A stretch of 64,000 bases of DNA from Rhynchonema sp. JSB1_4 (GCA_030248065.1 JASAMV010008978.1:145775-209774); one strand, 5' to 3'; positions 1 through 14,400 are shown, counted from the stretch's first letter. Numbers and translations: made by a program. Notes: a model not told the origin generated them from the sequence alone.

Positions 1-582
1 GTTTGTACTCATTGTTTGGCATCACTGAGTCACATGTGCACTTCATGCGTATGGGAAAAGAAAATATGACATAGGCACGCTGTTGGGCTTTTACAACACT
101 TGTCAAATTTGCTCCGTCCAAGGGAAACCTTATCATTTTTTCACAGTGAAAAAGTGGCTGGGACAAAATACAATCAATATGCAGCGTAGAGAGCCGCTGA
201 GTTGCAAACAGTCTGGTATGTGACCATTTTTTTGGTAAAAAAAACACGTGCCAATGAGCCCGGATGACAACACATACCGTTGTGGGTATATACGAATGAC
301 ATGATTTTTGCTCTATGATCGATGATAACAACTGATAACAGAGTGCGGTTACACTCACTGTGAGTGCATTTTTTGGTCCGTCGGGCAATCTGAAAGAGAT
401 CCGAGCGTGATAGTTTACGTGCACGTGTACCTGTGCACTCAAACTGCACTTGACACAGTGCTTAAAACCGTTGGACAAGCCGTCTTTTGTCAAATCACAG
501 TCACGTATTATTGACACTGCTAGATATTGAATACCACGTGCACTCTGCCGTCTTTGCTCTTCGGCATGACTTTGCATGACTG

Positions 583-968
583 AGCCCCCCCCCCCCCGGA
601 ATAGAGCCCCCCGTAATACAGCCCCCAAAAAGGGGTCAGTGAATTAATAGAGCCCCCCGAAGTAGCATCCCCTATACAGTACAGTAGTGTATTAAGGCTT
701 GATAGTTGTGCACAGGTACAATTTATGCACGTTTGTTGTTCGTTCGTTCAGAGCACATAATACGCCTCTTATTGACGAATAGATACGAATAAATGCGATC
801 ACAAGCGCAAAAACATCCTTTCAAACCCCTTTTTCGGGGTTTTTGGGGGTATTCCTGGGAACAATTTTTCAGATTCGGGTCAGTGAATTAATAGAGCCCC
901 CGGAATAAAGCCCCCAAAATGGGTCAGTGAATTAATAATCCCTTGTATTTATTTAGGTTTTTACGGTA
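583..968 (-). mobile_element. Partial reverse copy of the CCGTAAAAACC element
   Basis: Reverse-orientation copy of the element at 1122-1568. It shares the reverse complement of its internal segment (AACGAACAACAAACGTGC on the other strand, about 690-840) and ends at 950-968 in TATTTAGGTTTTTACGGTA. The left terminal repeat is missing: the sequence begins directly in a C run at about 584. Contains GGGGTCAGTGAATTAATAG motifs. Confidence 0.7.
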
Positions 969-1121
969 TGCGCCCCTGAGGAAACTTCGCTCTGCCGATG
1001 CCCCGAGCCCGACCGAAGTGCACAAACCCTCGCGGTTTCGGGTTACGGTAAAATTTCGTTTCAATCTCTTTCATTTGTTTTCAATTTCAAATTTTTTATT
1101 TCGCCGAATAGCCTGACTGAA

Positions 1122-1568
1122 TACCGTAAAAACCTAAATAGAAGGGGGGGGGCTCTATTAACTCACTGACCCCATTTTGGGGGGGCTCTATTACGGGGGG
1201 GCTCTATTCCGGGGGGGCCTCTATTAATTCACTGACCCGAACCTGAAAAATTGTTCCCAGAAATACCCCCCAAAAACCCCTAAAAAGAGGTTTGAAAGGA
1301 TGTTTCTTTCGCTTGTAATCGCATTTATTCGTGTCTATTCGTCAATAGGAGGCGTATTATGTGCTCTGAACGAACAACAAACGTGCATAAATGTACCTGT
1401 ACACCACTATCAAGCCTTAATACACTACAGTATAGGGGATGTTACTTACCGGGGGGGGGGGCTCTATTCCGGGGGGGCCTCTATTAAATCACTGACCCCT
1501 GTTTGGGGGGGCTGTATTACGGGGGGGCTCTATTCCGGGGGGGGGGCTGTATTTAGGTTTTTACGGTA
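1122..1568 (+). mobile_element. Short inverted-repeat element, CCGTAAAAACC family, copy 1
   Basis: Begins with TACCGTAAAAACCTAAATA (1122-1140) and ends with its perfect reverse complement (1550-1568). The TA at both ends could be a Tc1/mariner-type target duplication, but empty sites would be needed to tell. The interior alternates G runs with the phrase CTATTAATTCACTGACCCC and contains a unique segment (about 1290-1440) shared with 583-968 and 50147-50594. A truncated further copy starts directly at 1569 and fades out near 1630. No transposase frame. Confidence 0.85.
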
Positions 1569-2244
1569 TACCGTGAAAACCTAAATAGAAGGGGGCTCTA
1601 TTAATTCACTGACCCCATTTGGGGGTTTTCCGTTTCGTTGTTTTTTGTTTTTTTCCGGGGTTTTCGACGGCCACCTCCACTTCTTGTTTCATCAATTTGA
1701 CTCGTGCCGTGCTAATGACGGCCGCATCAAATAAAGCTCAAATCCAATCGTGCCTTGTTGATTAACAGACGTATAAATCAATAACAAAATAAACCTCCAC
1801 ACCGACATTTGACACGACACGAGCGAGCGAGCCGATTCAGCCAGCAACCTCAAAAACATTGCAATTGCAACGACGGCATTAGCAACAAAACAAACGAAGT
1901 CCCACACAAGCCAGAATGAGTGCAACTACTTTCTACATGAATGGAGTCAGCAACAGCGACCAACAGCTGGATAGCAACGGCAATCATGAAAACGTGCCTG
2001 TCAAACGCGTGCGCTCTAACGTGGTTGGTAGAAATTATTTTTGGTGCGCTTGATTTTTTTAAACATGGGGCTCTCACCTCCGCCCGCATCCGTTATGTTT
2101 TCTCTGGCAGTTTGTTTGAACTTTTCAAAATGTGGAAATTTGTGTTTCCGATTTCCACCCGCCCGCCCAGTCCAAATTTTTTGGGTGTAGGTGCAAATAC
2201 AACTTTTAGGCGCCGCTTTGGAACTGTGGCACCGGCACCGGCAA

Positions 2245-3064
2245 CAGTGTAGTGGCAGGCCCATGTGTGAGAGGCATAGTAGTGGCTGGGGGGGGGGTTG
2301 GGGGGGGGGGTTACCCCCCCTCTCAGCACTACCTACCACAAAACCCGAGGGGGGGGGTTGGGGGGGGGGTGAGTACTTACCTCTCACAACTCCAAATCAT
2401 ACCTCTCACAAGCAATTTTATACCTTTTTAAGGCAAAAATCGGTGTTTTTCGACCTTGATTTTTCCCAAAAAATCGCGCGCTGCAAACCCACCCATAATA
2501 CCTATTTTTAGGCGATTTTCGGCGAAAAATTTTGAAAAAGTACTATTTTTACCTTAATCCCCCCCCACCCCACCCCCCCCCACCCCCCCACCCCCCCCCA
2601 CCTTTTGGCCAAAATTGTATCAGCAAAAACGGTGTTTTTTCGCCTTTTTGGGTGACCAAAATCATACCTCTCACGCTTCCGGCTCCCAACCCCGCATCTA
2701 CTCTCCCCCCCCACAGGCCCCCCCCCTCCACGTGGGAAGAGGTAACTCACAGGGAATGATTCCGGTCGCATAGTCTCGATATCACACACCCAGAAACACA
2801 AAACTTTTTCTATATATATTTAACAATAGAAATGATACAAATATAACACTTTCCATTTCCCAAACAAACCCCCTATAAATAGTTATTAGGGTTTGCGCCC
2901 CCCCCCCGCGATTTTTTGGGAAAATAAGGTCGAAAAACACCGATTTTTGCCTTAAAAAGGTATAAAATTGCTTGTGAGAGGTATGATTTGGAGTTGTGAG
3001 AGGTAAGTACTCAACCCCCCCCAACCCCCCTCGGGTTTTGTGGTAAGTAAGTACTGAGAGGGGG

Positions 3065-3095
<31 letters not shown>

Positions 3096-3119
3096 ACCCC
3101 CCCCCCAGCCACTACTATG
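2245..3119 (+). mobile_element. hAT-like non-autonomous element, CAGTGTAGTGGC family, composite
   Basis: Perfect 8-bp target duplication ACCGGCAA at 2237-2244 and 3120-3127. The left end is CAGTGTAGTGGCAGG; the right end, read inward, is CATAGTAGTGGCTGG, the same pair of ends as the units at 48757-49175 and 49185-49592. The element is about twice the unit length because a reverse-orientation unit (starting CATAGTAGTGG at 2277) appears to be inserted just inside the left end and has lost its other end near 2720. Contains long G and C runs, including an almost uninterrupted 40-base C tract near 3069-3106. Confidence 0.85.
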
Positions 3120-3671
3120 ACCGGCAACTAAAACTTGTCAATACTCAATCAAAATGGGTGCAAGAAATTGGAACACGAGTTAGCATAGCACGATAATCAT
3201 GCGTGAAACAAAGAAGATCGCCCCGTTGTTGATAAAAATGTGGGGGCGGCCCTCTTCTGGGACCATTTAGTATTTCTAGGTGGGCCTTTTTGCGTCACGA
3301 TCACAGACAGACTGGTTTGCAAAAAAATAGTACATCTTCAATCTCCAATTTCTGCCCCGCGTGGTTTGCTTGACTGGGTGTGCTTGGATGTTTCCTGTTT
3401 TCGAAATAAACTACAAACCCACGCAACGCGGCTGCGAAGCTGTTGATACGCTTGTTTACTCCCTCAGGCGTAACGAAGGCGTAGTAGCGAACCTGTTTCC
3501 TTTGCTTTGATGAAACTTTTTTCTGCCAGCATTCAACAGACTTCGTGTGCGCTTGGCGTTGGTGGTCAGCTTTCGTGTTCATGCCGTTTCTTTGCACTGT
3601 TTTTGACAAAACGATGCCTGGTCTTATTTACGTTCACTTTCAATGTAAGTGCGTGCGACCAGTGCAGCCGT

Positions 3672-3847
3672 TGGGCCGCCCTAGACAAACGCGAAAAGCG
3701 AAAAGCGAAAAGTTTTTCGCGTAGTCTCTCCACAGCGCACGCCACGCTTCTGACTTTTGTTTGAGCTCCTGCGGTTTAGGCCGTGGTTGGGTTGCTGTTG
3801 TGCTGCTTTTCGCTTTTCGCTTTTCGCGTTTGTCTGAGTGCGGCCTT
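3672..3847. repeat. Inverted repeat with GCGAAAA tandem arms
   Basis: The left arm runs from GGCCGCCCTAGACAAACGCG into three to four GCGAAAA units; the right arm mirrors it (CTTTTCGCTTTTCGC to TTTGTCTGAGTGCGGCC). The centre, about 3720-3808, is unrelated sequence. It is a foldback-type repeat with no visible target duplication. Confidence 0.65.
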
Positions 3848-5466
3848 GCAGCGCGAGACACCACGCCCATGCAATGCTGTCACAATCATAAATGGCATTC
3901 CTTTTCTTTCTGTTCCTATCTGTTTTCGAATTTTCCTGCCGCAGGTTTTAGTGCGCAAGTCGTTCTCATGTTTTGCTTTTTCTATCTCCTGAACGGAACG
4001 CCGCTGTTTATTTTTCGTATCGTCGTTGATGTTCTCTAAATAACACCTCTCCGGATGATCTTTATGTCGTTTTGTTGGATTTGGAAATAAATATTGTTGT
4101 CGCAATTTTTTCAAGTTGATAACATCGTAAAACTTGTTTATTTCTTCATTATATTGATATCTGTTCTGTTGTCATGTCACAAGTCACGCCATCAAGCTCG
4201 GAGAAAGGACAGCATATGTTTATGGTGATATCATTCATTCGTTGGTTTGCCATTTGTTGTGTATGATTCGGATCAACAAACACTGCAATCATTTTTTTAT
4301 TTTTCGGCCCACGATTTTTATTCGGCTTCGGCCGGCTCATGCAAACACAAACAACTGACAACTTTGTTCGAAAATTGAACAATGCTGTTTTTTCCTGCGC
4401 CCATTTTGTGCTCAAAGGGAGGCCACGTGCATATGTAATACATCATCAATTCTTCTGTGTTGAGTCTGCTGTCATATTTTGGCTGCACACTGTTCTAGTT
4501 TCAAATGATCCTCATTCATTTGTCATCCCACACTGGGTTCGGGGTACGCACTGGCTAGTTTTTCGCATGTGTTGTAGTTGGAGTTGGGTCCCTTCCTGTC
4601 TGTTCCCTCTGTTTTGTTTCGTTTTGATATTGAAGCTAAGTTAGTTGCCCAACACGTTTGTACGTTCTGATTGTTTTTTATTCTTTGAAAAAAATTGACT
4701 TTTCTAATTTATGATGTGGTATTGTGATATTGTGGTCATGTCAGCTTGAATGCAGCGCATTGCTATCCTGATTTGTCAGTGAAAGACAGCGGTAGTTTCC
4801 TTCCCCGGCACAGCCCATGTCTTGCAACATTTTATCGATCTCCTCCTCGGTTCTCGCCATAATATTTCTGCCAAAAATTAGATTATTTTGAGTGAAAAAA
4901 AAAACTAGAGTGTTTTCGTTGAGGCTCTCAGTTCACTTTTTAGTCCTTTTTTAGCTGGTTAATCGAGCAAATATTGATATCTGGCGTGCATTGTCTTGTT
5001 GCGTGGTTAAGTTTTTCACGCTCTGTTTCCCCTCTGTTGTCACAGCTGCTTCATCCTGGTCAGTACATGGTACTGCTGCGTATTCAGGATTGTATGTTGG
5101 TTTGGTACGCCCACATCGCATTCTGCAATCGATTTTGCGTAATTTGAATTGCCTGGTACGCTACAGTCATCCCTTTTCACCACCTGTGCTGTATTCAAAT
5201 GTATTCATTCAACCTCAGCCTCAGCTCTCATTCGAAAGAGTGCCCCCCCACCCACTAATATGAAATCCCAGTCTACCGTGTTTGCGCGCACTCAGATAAT
5301 CAGACATGATTACTACTACAACTACACAGCAGCATAACATACTCAAATAATTGCACAGCTATTATTTGTTGTGTTTTTTTTTTCAACGAAGTCTGGTGCG
5401 TAGTCTGCAAAAAACAACGACAACAAACTGCGCCCGTAATCGAATATCTGCATGAAACCAGTCGAA

Positions 5467-8400
5467 ATGGTTGGACATGATAAACGGCCACGTGTACAGC
5501 CGCCTAAGCCGCAAATAGAAGGTCTTCAGGAAATGCCGCTCGAAAATGCGGGCATTGTGGCCCCGCAGGTAAAAAAGCTTGAGAAATTTCCCTGGAATCA
5601 TTTTTGATCAAAGTAGTTCTTTCGATTTTTAAAAATGCTGTTCGTTTTTCTGTTTTTTTTGTGTTCAAAAAGAACGGGTTTATGGTCGACTGCCCGTGAG
5701 CCACGATCGGTTTTGGACGGTCGGTCAACCAAAAAATACCTTTTCTTCCGATCCGTTGATGGGCTGTGATGTTTAGCTGTCAGTGTTTAACAGAATTTGC
5801 CACATAGTCTTCGGGCCTGGCAACCTGGCATTGGAGGTGCGAAAACAATCAAATTAAATCAAATCGTCATGATAACACTGCTTTCACATGTGCTTTTCGA
5901 GCCATGAATTGTAAAAAAACTTTTTCCAGTCACTTCACCGCGCGACCAACGTCACCTACCAAGATCATCACGTTACGCGTCAGCAACGGGGCAGGATACT
6001 TGGTCAACATGCCGGATTTCGTGGCTGCACGATTTGGTTCACCGGGCTCAGTGGCGCTGGTTTGTGTTTCGTTTTTTTGGCTGTTTTATTTGGAAAATGT
6101 GATTTTCCTGAAAAAATATACAGTATACTGAAAAAAAACATTTTTTCGAAAGAAAACTGTTTGTTCTGATATTTTTCCAGGCCAAAAGTTGGTCGCCTGT
6201 TCGAGCGGCGTACGTTTGGGCAAAATGTGATCTAAAATTCCTTCATGGGGAAAAGCCGTGCTTGACAAGTTGACCAAAACGCAAAAGTGGCTTTTTTGCA
6301 CGATTTGAAAAACTGTTTCTGAAAAACTGAAAAGCTCGCGACTTGCCAAGTGTATTTTTGGAAAATTTGAAAATTTTTCCGATATTTTTCACGTGCGCGG
6401 AAACATATCGATCCGTTATTTTGAGCTGTGGAAAAAGGGTTTTCCGTTTTTTTCCAGTTTTTTTTTCATCTGCAACAATAGTTTTTTTGTCGAAAAATGG
6501 TCTGATTGTTTGATGGGTTTTATAGCAAACCAAGAAATGTTTCTTGTCCAACGCTTACGTGAAGCCGATTTATCACCAGTCGGTGCAGTGTCTTCTCCGG
6601 TCATGAAAACTCATCAAAATTAACACAAAGAATGAAACGGCCAGTTAATCTGATACCACACAAATATAAAATTTATGCTGATGTGCTCCCGACTTTTGTA
6701 TTGTTTTGTTTAGTTTGTGTGTCAATGTTGTCAATCTGGTTACAAATTCAGCGAACCACCAGTCTGCAGATACATAAACGCACAGAAAGTCTATGCAACA
6801 ATGTGCCGCATAATCTTTTCTCATGTTAACCTTACTTCACTGAGGCTTTTGTGAAATTTGTTGGTGATAAAACGGAAACTGATTTATCTGTGCCTCCTTT
6901 TCAATGCAGGCAAGACCACAGTTGCGTTTGCGGTTGAGGCAACGTTGAATGACGTGGGCGTGCCCGCGTACGGGCTGGATGGCGATAATATGCGGCATGG
7001 GGTTGGTTAACGTTCTTGGTTTCGTAATTTTGCTGTGAAAAATCTTGTGTTTCTTTGTTGCGCAGCTTAATATTGATCCTGGAAGTGTGCCAGCCCAGCT
7101 CTTGTTGTCTGACTGATAAGAATGATAATTTGGCAAGAGTACTGACTTTCACATCTCGTCCCGAGGGTTGCTATTTGTATCAGTGATTGTGTCCGTTTTT
7201 TTTTGAAAACGAGTGTTCAAGGACAGTTGGCATTTTTTCGTTTTACCATCAAAATTTTGGTGTGTAGGGAAGAGCAGTAGCAGTGCTTCGCAGATTGCAT
7301 TATGTTGTCAGTTGCTTTCAGTGGTGTCGTTGAGAAATCGATATTTTCCCATACCCAGCCGAATTTTCGGGAAATTTCCCACACATCCCCCCAAAAATCA
7401 AATATTTCCCATACTAGGCGGGGGAGTTTCTTCAAAAATTCAAAAAAAATCCCATACCCGAGGGGGGTTTCTGAAAAATGACCCCAAAGACCTTCTAAAA
7501 GTACCAAAAAGTGGTCTAAAAGTGCTGAAAACAGAGTTTTCTTCAAAGTTTTCGTTCAGAGCAAGCAATTTTTGACATTTTTGGGCAAAAAAAAATGTCA
7601 ATTTTGGCACTGCACTGGGTCAAAAAGTCATTTCTTAGGGGTGCTTGTTTTAAAAGTGAAAAATTTCCCATAAACGATACCCCCCGCCGATTTCCCACAC
7701 CCCACACCAGGGGGTAACCCCCGCCCCTAAGGACACCACTGGTTCCTTTTCTAGTTCATCAGGCATTTTGTGCGTGCCATACGCTGTTTTCTTATCAAAA
7801 AATCGCATGAAATACACTAAATTACATACATTCCGCAACATTGCAGGTGTGCGCCAATCTCAACTTTACGCCAGCCGATCGTGCCGAGAACATCCGTCGT
7901 GTGGGAGAAGTGGCCAAGTTATTCGCCGACATGGGTGTCGTGTGTCTGGCGTCATTCATCAGTCCGTATGCAAAGGTTGGCCCGTTTGGATTTGTAGTAA
8001 ATTTCCAAATTGGCTGCCTCACAGTAAAGCACGCCCCATAGCTAGGGCTCCACCAGACACCCGAAACCCGAAATCCGAAACAGATTTTTTCATTGTCCAT
8101 GTAACCCGAAAGCGAAACCCGAAACATGGGCATAGAAGACCCGAAACCCGACACATAAATTTTTTCTATCTGGTGGAGCCCTTAATGTCTGTTTCTAAAC
8201 TCGAAAATCAACTTGTGAAACATTCAGACAGCCAACACAAGCAGCTTGCCAACCAGCCAGGCAGCTGCGCGCAATGTTTCAGAACCGCGCATGGTTAGCG
8301 GTCGGGCTTATAACTTCACATTAACTATGGGGCGTATTTTACTGTGCGGCTGCGAATTTGGAAATTTACTATATCATTTCGTATGCAAGTGCTTTACGTT

Positions 8401-11400
8401 TGTTTTATCATGAGCATTTGACGGCGAATTAAAACGGCTGCATCGGCCTCATGATGAAACAAGGCAGACTTAAACTTTTTTCTTGGGACGGCCGATGTCA
8501 CTGTGCCCACATGAGGGGATGGTGGACACCCCCAAGCCCCGAGGCTTCTCATTTCTTTTTTTTATGATTTAGTTTTATTTTCGGAGCATCGTTTCTAACG
8601 TTGGTTGAAAAAAGAGGTCCAATAAGGAAATTTAGCGAAACATTTCGCAACGAACATCAGCATGGATGGCGACCACACAACGAAGCGGCCTTCCAGCCCG
8701 TACCGCCCCCGATCTGAGAGTCTTTCGTATTTCGCGACCGCGGAACGGTGCATAATGTTTGTGTACAATAACTGCCAGAAGTGCAACCGAAAAAAATACA
8801 CATGAGAAACAAACACGTTGAATTCGCATTCCATCTCAAATGTTGTGTTGATGTTTTTCTTGAGAAATAAGATCGCCTCGAAGTCCTTTTTTGGAGGTCA
8901 ATTGGGTCGACATAGGTTTTTCGCACCGACGAGGCCTGGCACCTCGCCCGTCTGTGAAAACAGGCCGAAACGGGCGAAACTCACTGCTGTTAACAGAGCT
9001 GTGCAAATATATGTAATATATGTATATTGTGACATATATTATTTTGGGATTACATATATTACACAAAAATTTACATATATTATTGCATTAAAAAAGCCGG
9101 CAACCTCCAATTGTTTGACAAAAGGAACAAATTCTGACATATATTATTTTGACTCCCGAACAGGTCTGGCTGTTAACATCATTTTTATTTGATCGATTTG
9201 TGTGATTCAGGATCGTGACAACGCCCGACGTGTGCATGAGGAGGCTGGCCTGCCGTTCATCGAGGTGTTTGTCGACACGCCATTGAATGTGTGTGAACAG
9301 CGTGATAGTAAAGGTCGGTGGGGGAGGGGTGATTGGTTTTTTTGTGTGTGTGTTGCTAGATCGCTGGCACAATTCAAATTTGATTTGACTTTGTGGTGCG
9401 GTGAGTTGTTGATCATCTGGTCTATCTGATGCGGGGGGAAATGAACGTGACAGAATATGAATCAAGCCTGAACTGACGACTGAACTCAAATGCAGTGGCC
9501 ACTTCTCAGAAGGAGACTCTGTACCTTTTGGGGCCTATCAAGGAAAATACCTGGGGTTACATGCGCAGGATTTTGGGAGGGGAAACTCATTTTGTGGGGT
9601 GGACGGGAAGAAATTTTAGGGGACGACCTGTGCCATGCTAATTTTGTCGGGATTGAATTTTTGTGGGTCAAGGCTCACGGTCACAATGTACAAATTCCCG
9701 CGAAGCGCGCAAATTTGTGCTCCTGCGGTCGACTGTTAACCGTTTTCGACGAAAATGGGTACTTTTTGGGGTAATTTTGGAAAAATTGGGGCAGGTACCG
9801 TACCAGCGAAGGGAAGTTGCTGTACCTGTGGGGGTCCCTCACCCTCTCCCCCAGCCATAGCACTGCGTGAACTGTGAAGTTAAATTCCGTTGTCTTCATG
9901 CGCCAAACTCGTGATGCTTCAGTCAAAAACGACTTGGCTCGGAATTAGAAATCGGCGGTCTCGAAATTGTTGGCTGTTGACTTCAAATGAAAATGCTTGA
10001 TTCTCGACGCAGGTCTGTACCAAAAAGCGCGCGCCGGCAAGATCAAGGGTTTCACTGGTATCGACAGCAAGTTAGTCCACGTTTAGCTTTTAGGATTTGT
10101 TTTTCTTGCTTTTTTTGCCAAGCTTATTCATATTTCATATACACACGCTGAATTCACGTTCAGTGCTGATGTTCCTTTTTGTAATGCGACCAAACATCAC
10201 TTGGCGGCCGTCGAAAACCCCGAAAAAAAACGAAACCGACAACTCAGAAAAAAACCCGAAAACGAAAAACCTCGAAAAAAACAGAAATTCAATTTTTCAA
10301 TTTTCACATAAATTTTGTAAATCTTGAAATCGAGCAGACACATCAGAGTGATGATTTTATAATATGGACGCAACAAATTTTTCAGAATCATTTCTTATCG
10401 TTTCCTCCAAAATTTTCAGATACGAATCACCCGAGCGGCCGGATATCGTTCTGCACACTGAACGCGACACGGTCGCGCAGTGCGTACAACAAGTGCTCGA
10501 ACATTTGTACAATTCGGTGTGTTTGTTTGGAGTTGCTTTTTGTCGGGAACAATTACCCGCGCGTATTTGTTATCAATCATCCCATGATACTCATCAAGAC
10601 CTTGTGAAAGGTATGCATTTTTGTGTCGGTCGGGTGCCGATCTCGGTCTTAGCTGCTTGCGTGCTTGACGCAAGAATGGCATGCTTGTTGATCAGCAGTT
10701 TTTTTATTTTTGATTTTTCAAACGACCTAAGAGTTATTACCGCTCTCTGGATAATTCGAGTTGCCTGCCACAAACGCTGTGCTTGAAACATTTATAGCTT
10801 CAAAAATACTCTTCCACCAAAGTTTGGATCCTGAGAATCACAACAGCGCAGCCGACCGAAAGCCGGCCACCGAGACGCACATATGAAACGAAACGACCGG
10901 TGTGAGATTATGTCGCATATTGTCCACATGGCGCAATAATTATTGCAGCGCATTCTGCCGTTGAAAGCCGTGCACAAACTGTGTGGTCCGTTGGTCCGGG
11001 AATTGTTCGTGCCGCCAGATGAACGCACCGCGTTGACACAGCAGGCGGTCCAACTGCCCGCGTTGCACATCAATGAGCTCGACAGACAATGGCTGCAGGT
11101 GTTTTTTTGGGTGGTTTTATTTCTGAATGCAATGAGTGCGATCGACTTTTTCGGGCAACATTTTTTTGGGAAGTGTCAATTGTGAACTGACTTGGCGTTG
11201 ACACGCGATATTGTGTTTCTGGGATGTCATGCTATAGTTGGGATGCGAGAGCCTTGTGTAACTTGTATTTAGCAAATTATCGAAAAAAATTATTTGGAGT
11301 CCTGTCTACGCCTAGGTTTCGCGGGGTATTGGTCACGCACGACATGACTGCCGTCGTACGATTATGGCCTTCGGTCTATTATAATTTTTTTCTCTTTTAT

Positions 11401-14400
11401 CTGAGCAAATTGAGAATAGACAGACAGGCAAAAGCTCAAAGAATGGCTTGACTGAAAATGTCGTTTTGGAAAAAAAGTTATAAAAGATAAGTCCGGCCTG
11501 ATCATCTCTAGTTTATGGACCTGCTTTTTTCCAAATTTATTTATCTCTATTCAGTGTAATGACAAAGTTCTTATCTCTGGTGTTCCCGACACAGCACACG
11601 TGGTCTTATTTTGTTTGACTTTTACACATCGTGCGATAAGTAACTTGTGAATCACAAGTTACGGTGAGTGTGGTGTGATATTTGTCGCCATTTTGACGTG
11701 AACCATATAAATGTCTCTGTTGCGCTTTGCGATTCGATAATTTTCTTAGCAGAATCATACAAACTAATGCATTGAAACAAAAGCATTTCGGCGAGCAGTA
11801 TGGTCCAAAAATATCGAAAAAACTTTTTTTTGGAAAAAGGCGGTTTTTTCCAGTAAGTAAAATTTTCCGGAAAAATTGCAACTACATCAGGCAGAATAAT
11901 ACTTTATTTTTTTAGGTCCTTGCCGAAGGCTGGGCGTCGCCGCTGGCCGGTTTTATGCGCGAACGTCAATATCTACAATGTCTGCACTTTGGACAAATAC
12001 TCGATTTGAAACAACAATGCAATCAGCCTGGTTGGTGAATTCCGGGCTTTTGCATAGTTTTAGTAGTTTTCAGTGTTGTTTTTCTCTTTATCTGTTTGGA
12101 TAAGAACGGGTTTCCGCTCACGATTACATTATCCTCGTAGCCTTGTGCAGTTTAAGAAGAGTGAGAAACATTTTAGCTTGCGCTTGCGGAGCCAGAACTG
12201 AGTTGATATCAAACTGCCTGCCACCGGGCGTTGTTGAGAAATCGAAAATTTTCCATACTCAGCCCGAATTTGGGCAAATTTCCCACACATGCCCTCAAAA
12301 ATAAAAAGTTTTCCATGTCCGAGGGGGTTTCTAAAAAAGTGACCCCCAAAATTACAAGAATCACGAAAAAAACAACCAAGTTCCTTGTAAATCAGGCAAG
12401 CCGGCGCCAACCACAACCGACGATGATTCGGTGTTCGAGACGGAAATCAATCAGTCGATAGCCATTGTGCTGCCCGTACACGACAAGGACAAACAGCGCT
12501 TGGAAAGTTAGCTGCTTGCTTGATTTTGGTATTTATTGTTCAGTCTTGCTGAAAATTTTCGTCATCATCAAAGCGGAGAACATTGGTGGTGATAAAGATG
12601 AGTCAGACGCGGTGTTGGTATTCGCTTTTTGGTACAATAACGGTATCCCGCCATGTTTGGTACGGTGCAGCAGAAGCATCTCTTGGAACACGTAAAATTC
12701 GCGTGCCATGCGCTCAAATCCATCGTATGTACTGTACACGATCTCACACTCACATAATGAAAACTAAGTAATTTTTTACCCTGCAGCATGACCCTCCCCC
12801 CGCCCAAATGTAGGGTACCAAATATAGTTGCTGTTTTTTCGGAAAAACAGGCTTACTGAAAAAAACCGTGTTTTTTCGATATTTTTCCAGGCCAAAACTT
12901 GGTCGCCTGGTACATTTGTGCGAAATGTGGTCTGGGCCTAAGCTTCATGAGGAAAAGCCATGCGTTACGTTACAAGTCGATATGCACACAAAAAATGGTG
13001 TTTTTGCACGACTGGAGAAACTAACCTCGCTTTTAACTTTCGAAGGTTTTTTTGCAAAATTTGGAAGTTTTTCCAAAAATTTCTGTTATTTTTCCAGTGC
13101 CCGTTATGTTGATTGCTGTTGTTGATCTTGGTTCGTTATGTTGGCCTCTAAAAAACAGTCTTATTTTTTATAAAAACCGCTCGTTTGATCGTTTTTCATA
13201 AGAAAAAAAACCGTTTGTTCATCTGCAACTGTGGTGCCAAAGCGACCGGTTCTGGTACTGTGGGTATCCCCTATCTGAGCTGGGAGCAGCTCTCCAGCGT
13301 CCTCCAACACTTTTGAGATATGCTTTTGCTTGGGCATCTGTTTGATATTTTCATGCTCACTGATGTTTGGCCCCCACAAAACAAAAAGCAAAAAACACCC
13401 CCACACAAAAGCGCCAGCCGAAAACCACCACCCGGGAAAAAAGGGAAAAACCCCCCTCCCCCACCACCCCCCCCCCCCCCCCCTTGGCGCAAAACTCCCC
13501 CCCTCCCCCAAAAAAAAAAAAAAAAAAAAAATTCCTTGGCGTTTTGTGGTCACTGGGTTGCGTGCCGCGCTGTATAGTTCCTGGGAGGAGGGGGTACCCT
13601 GATAAGGTACACCAGGATGCAAGAGTGTGATAATATTACTAATTTAATTAATTAATTATTATTAAACATATATTATAATTTCACAAACGAAGAGCTAAAC
13701 AAACAAACAAGTATTAACATGTGACTTGCACAATGCAGATAGTTTATGCAGTGTTCCCATACATAGAAATTGAAGAACGTGAATTGGGATAAGGTACACA
13801 AACCGCCTCAATTTTTGCTTAAAATCGGCATTTTTAGGCCTAAAATGGGCGAGTTTTGGGCCAATGTTGTCTAAAGTCGCCAAAATACACTGTTTATGGA
13901 GAGTTTTTCCAAAAAGGGGCAAAAATACGTCAAATTTTCCACCTCAAAAAATGACTTTCGTGAATTTGGGTCTTTCCCCAGGGAGGTACACTGATACTTG
14001 CGGGCCGGAAAAAAAACCGTTTTTTTCCGAAAAAAAACCGAAAAAAAACCGTTTTTTTCGAGGCCCGGGAAAATACGTTTCTATTTTTCCGGAAATTTTT
14101 CCAAGTGGCAACTTTTGCAAAAAAACGGTTTTTTCCATAAATTTCCGAAATATTTTCAAAGGTTGCGAAAGGATGTTGTCAAAACCAATGTAAATCGGAG
14201 CTAAACAGTTCAAAATGAGCACTTTTTAATCTCCAAGTGCATTTTTAGCCTGTTTCAGGTCATTTCCCGACAAAATTTTCTCCAAAATAGGCGTTTTTAG
14301 ACCATGGGTATCCTTAAGTACTGAAAAAATATGAAAAAACTTTTCCCCAAAGAAAACCCAAAAAAAAAAAAAAAGGTACACTAACCGCCTCGCCGGACCA

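Larger units (their letters stand above)
1..5466. other. Upstream intergenic region without a recognised gene
   Basis: No open frame here resembles a known protein or chains into exons. It holds GC-run foldback elements (583-968, 1122-1568, 2245-3127), an inverted repeat built on GCGAAAA (3672-3847) and otherwise AT-rich unique-looking sequence (about 3850-5466) that must contain the PAPS synthase promoter. No TATA box or other core element could be assigned with confidence. A pyrimidine-rich tract (5377-5390) upstream of the first coding exon could be a 3' splice site of a leader intron. Confidence 0.6.

Noticed and set aside
1122..1568. CRISPR-like alternation of repeats and spacers
   Set aside because: The repeats are G runs and a short phrase within a terminal-inverted-repeat element of a eukaryotic genome; spacing is irregular.
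2245..3119. Simple single-copy element
   Set aside because: An internal CATAGTAGTGG end at 2277 and mirrored internal sequence show it is composite.
7768..8298. 176-codon open frame across a PAPSS intron
   Set aside because: It runs in the wrong frame over exon 4, then through a CCCGAAA foldback repeat; no family resemblance.
13161..13622. 153-codon minus-strand frame
   Set aside because: Low-complexity Gly/Phe sequence produced by G and A runs within transposon-like repeats.
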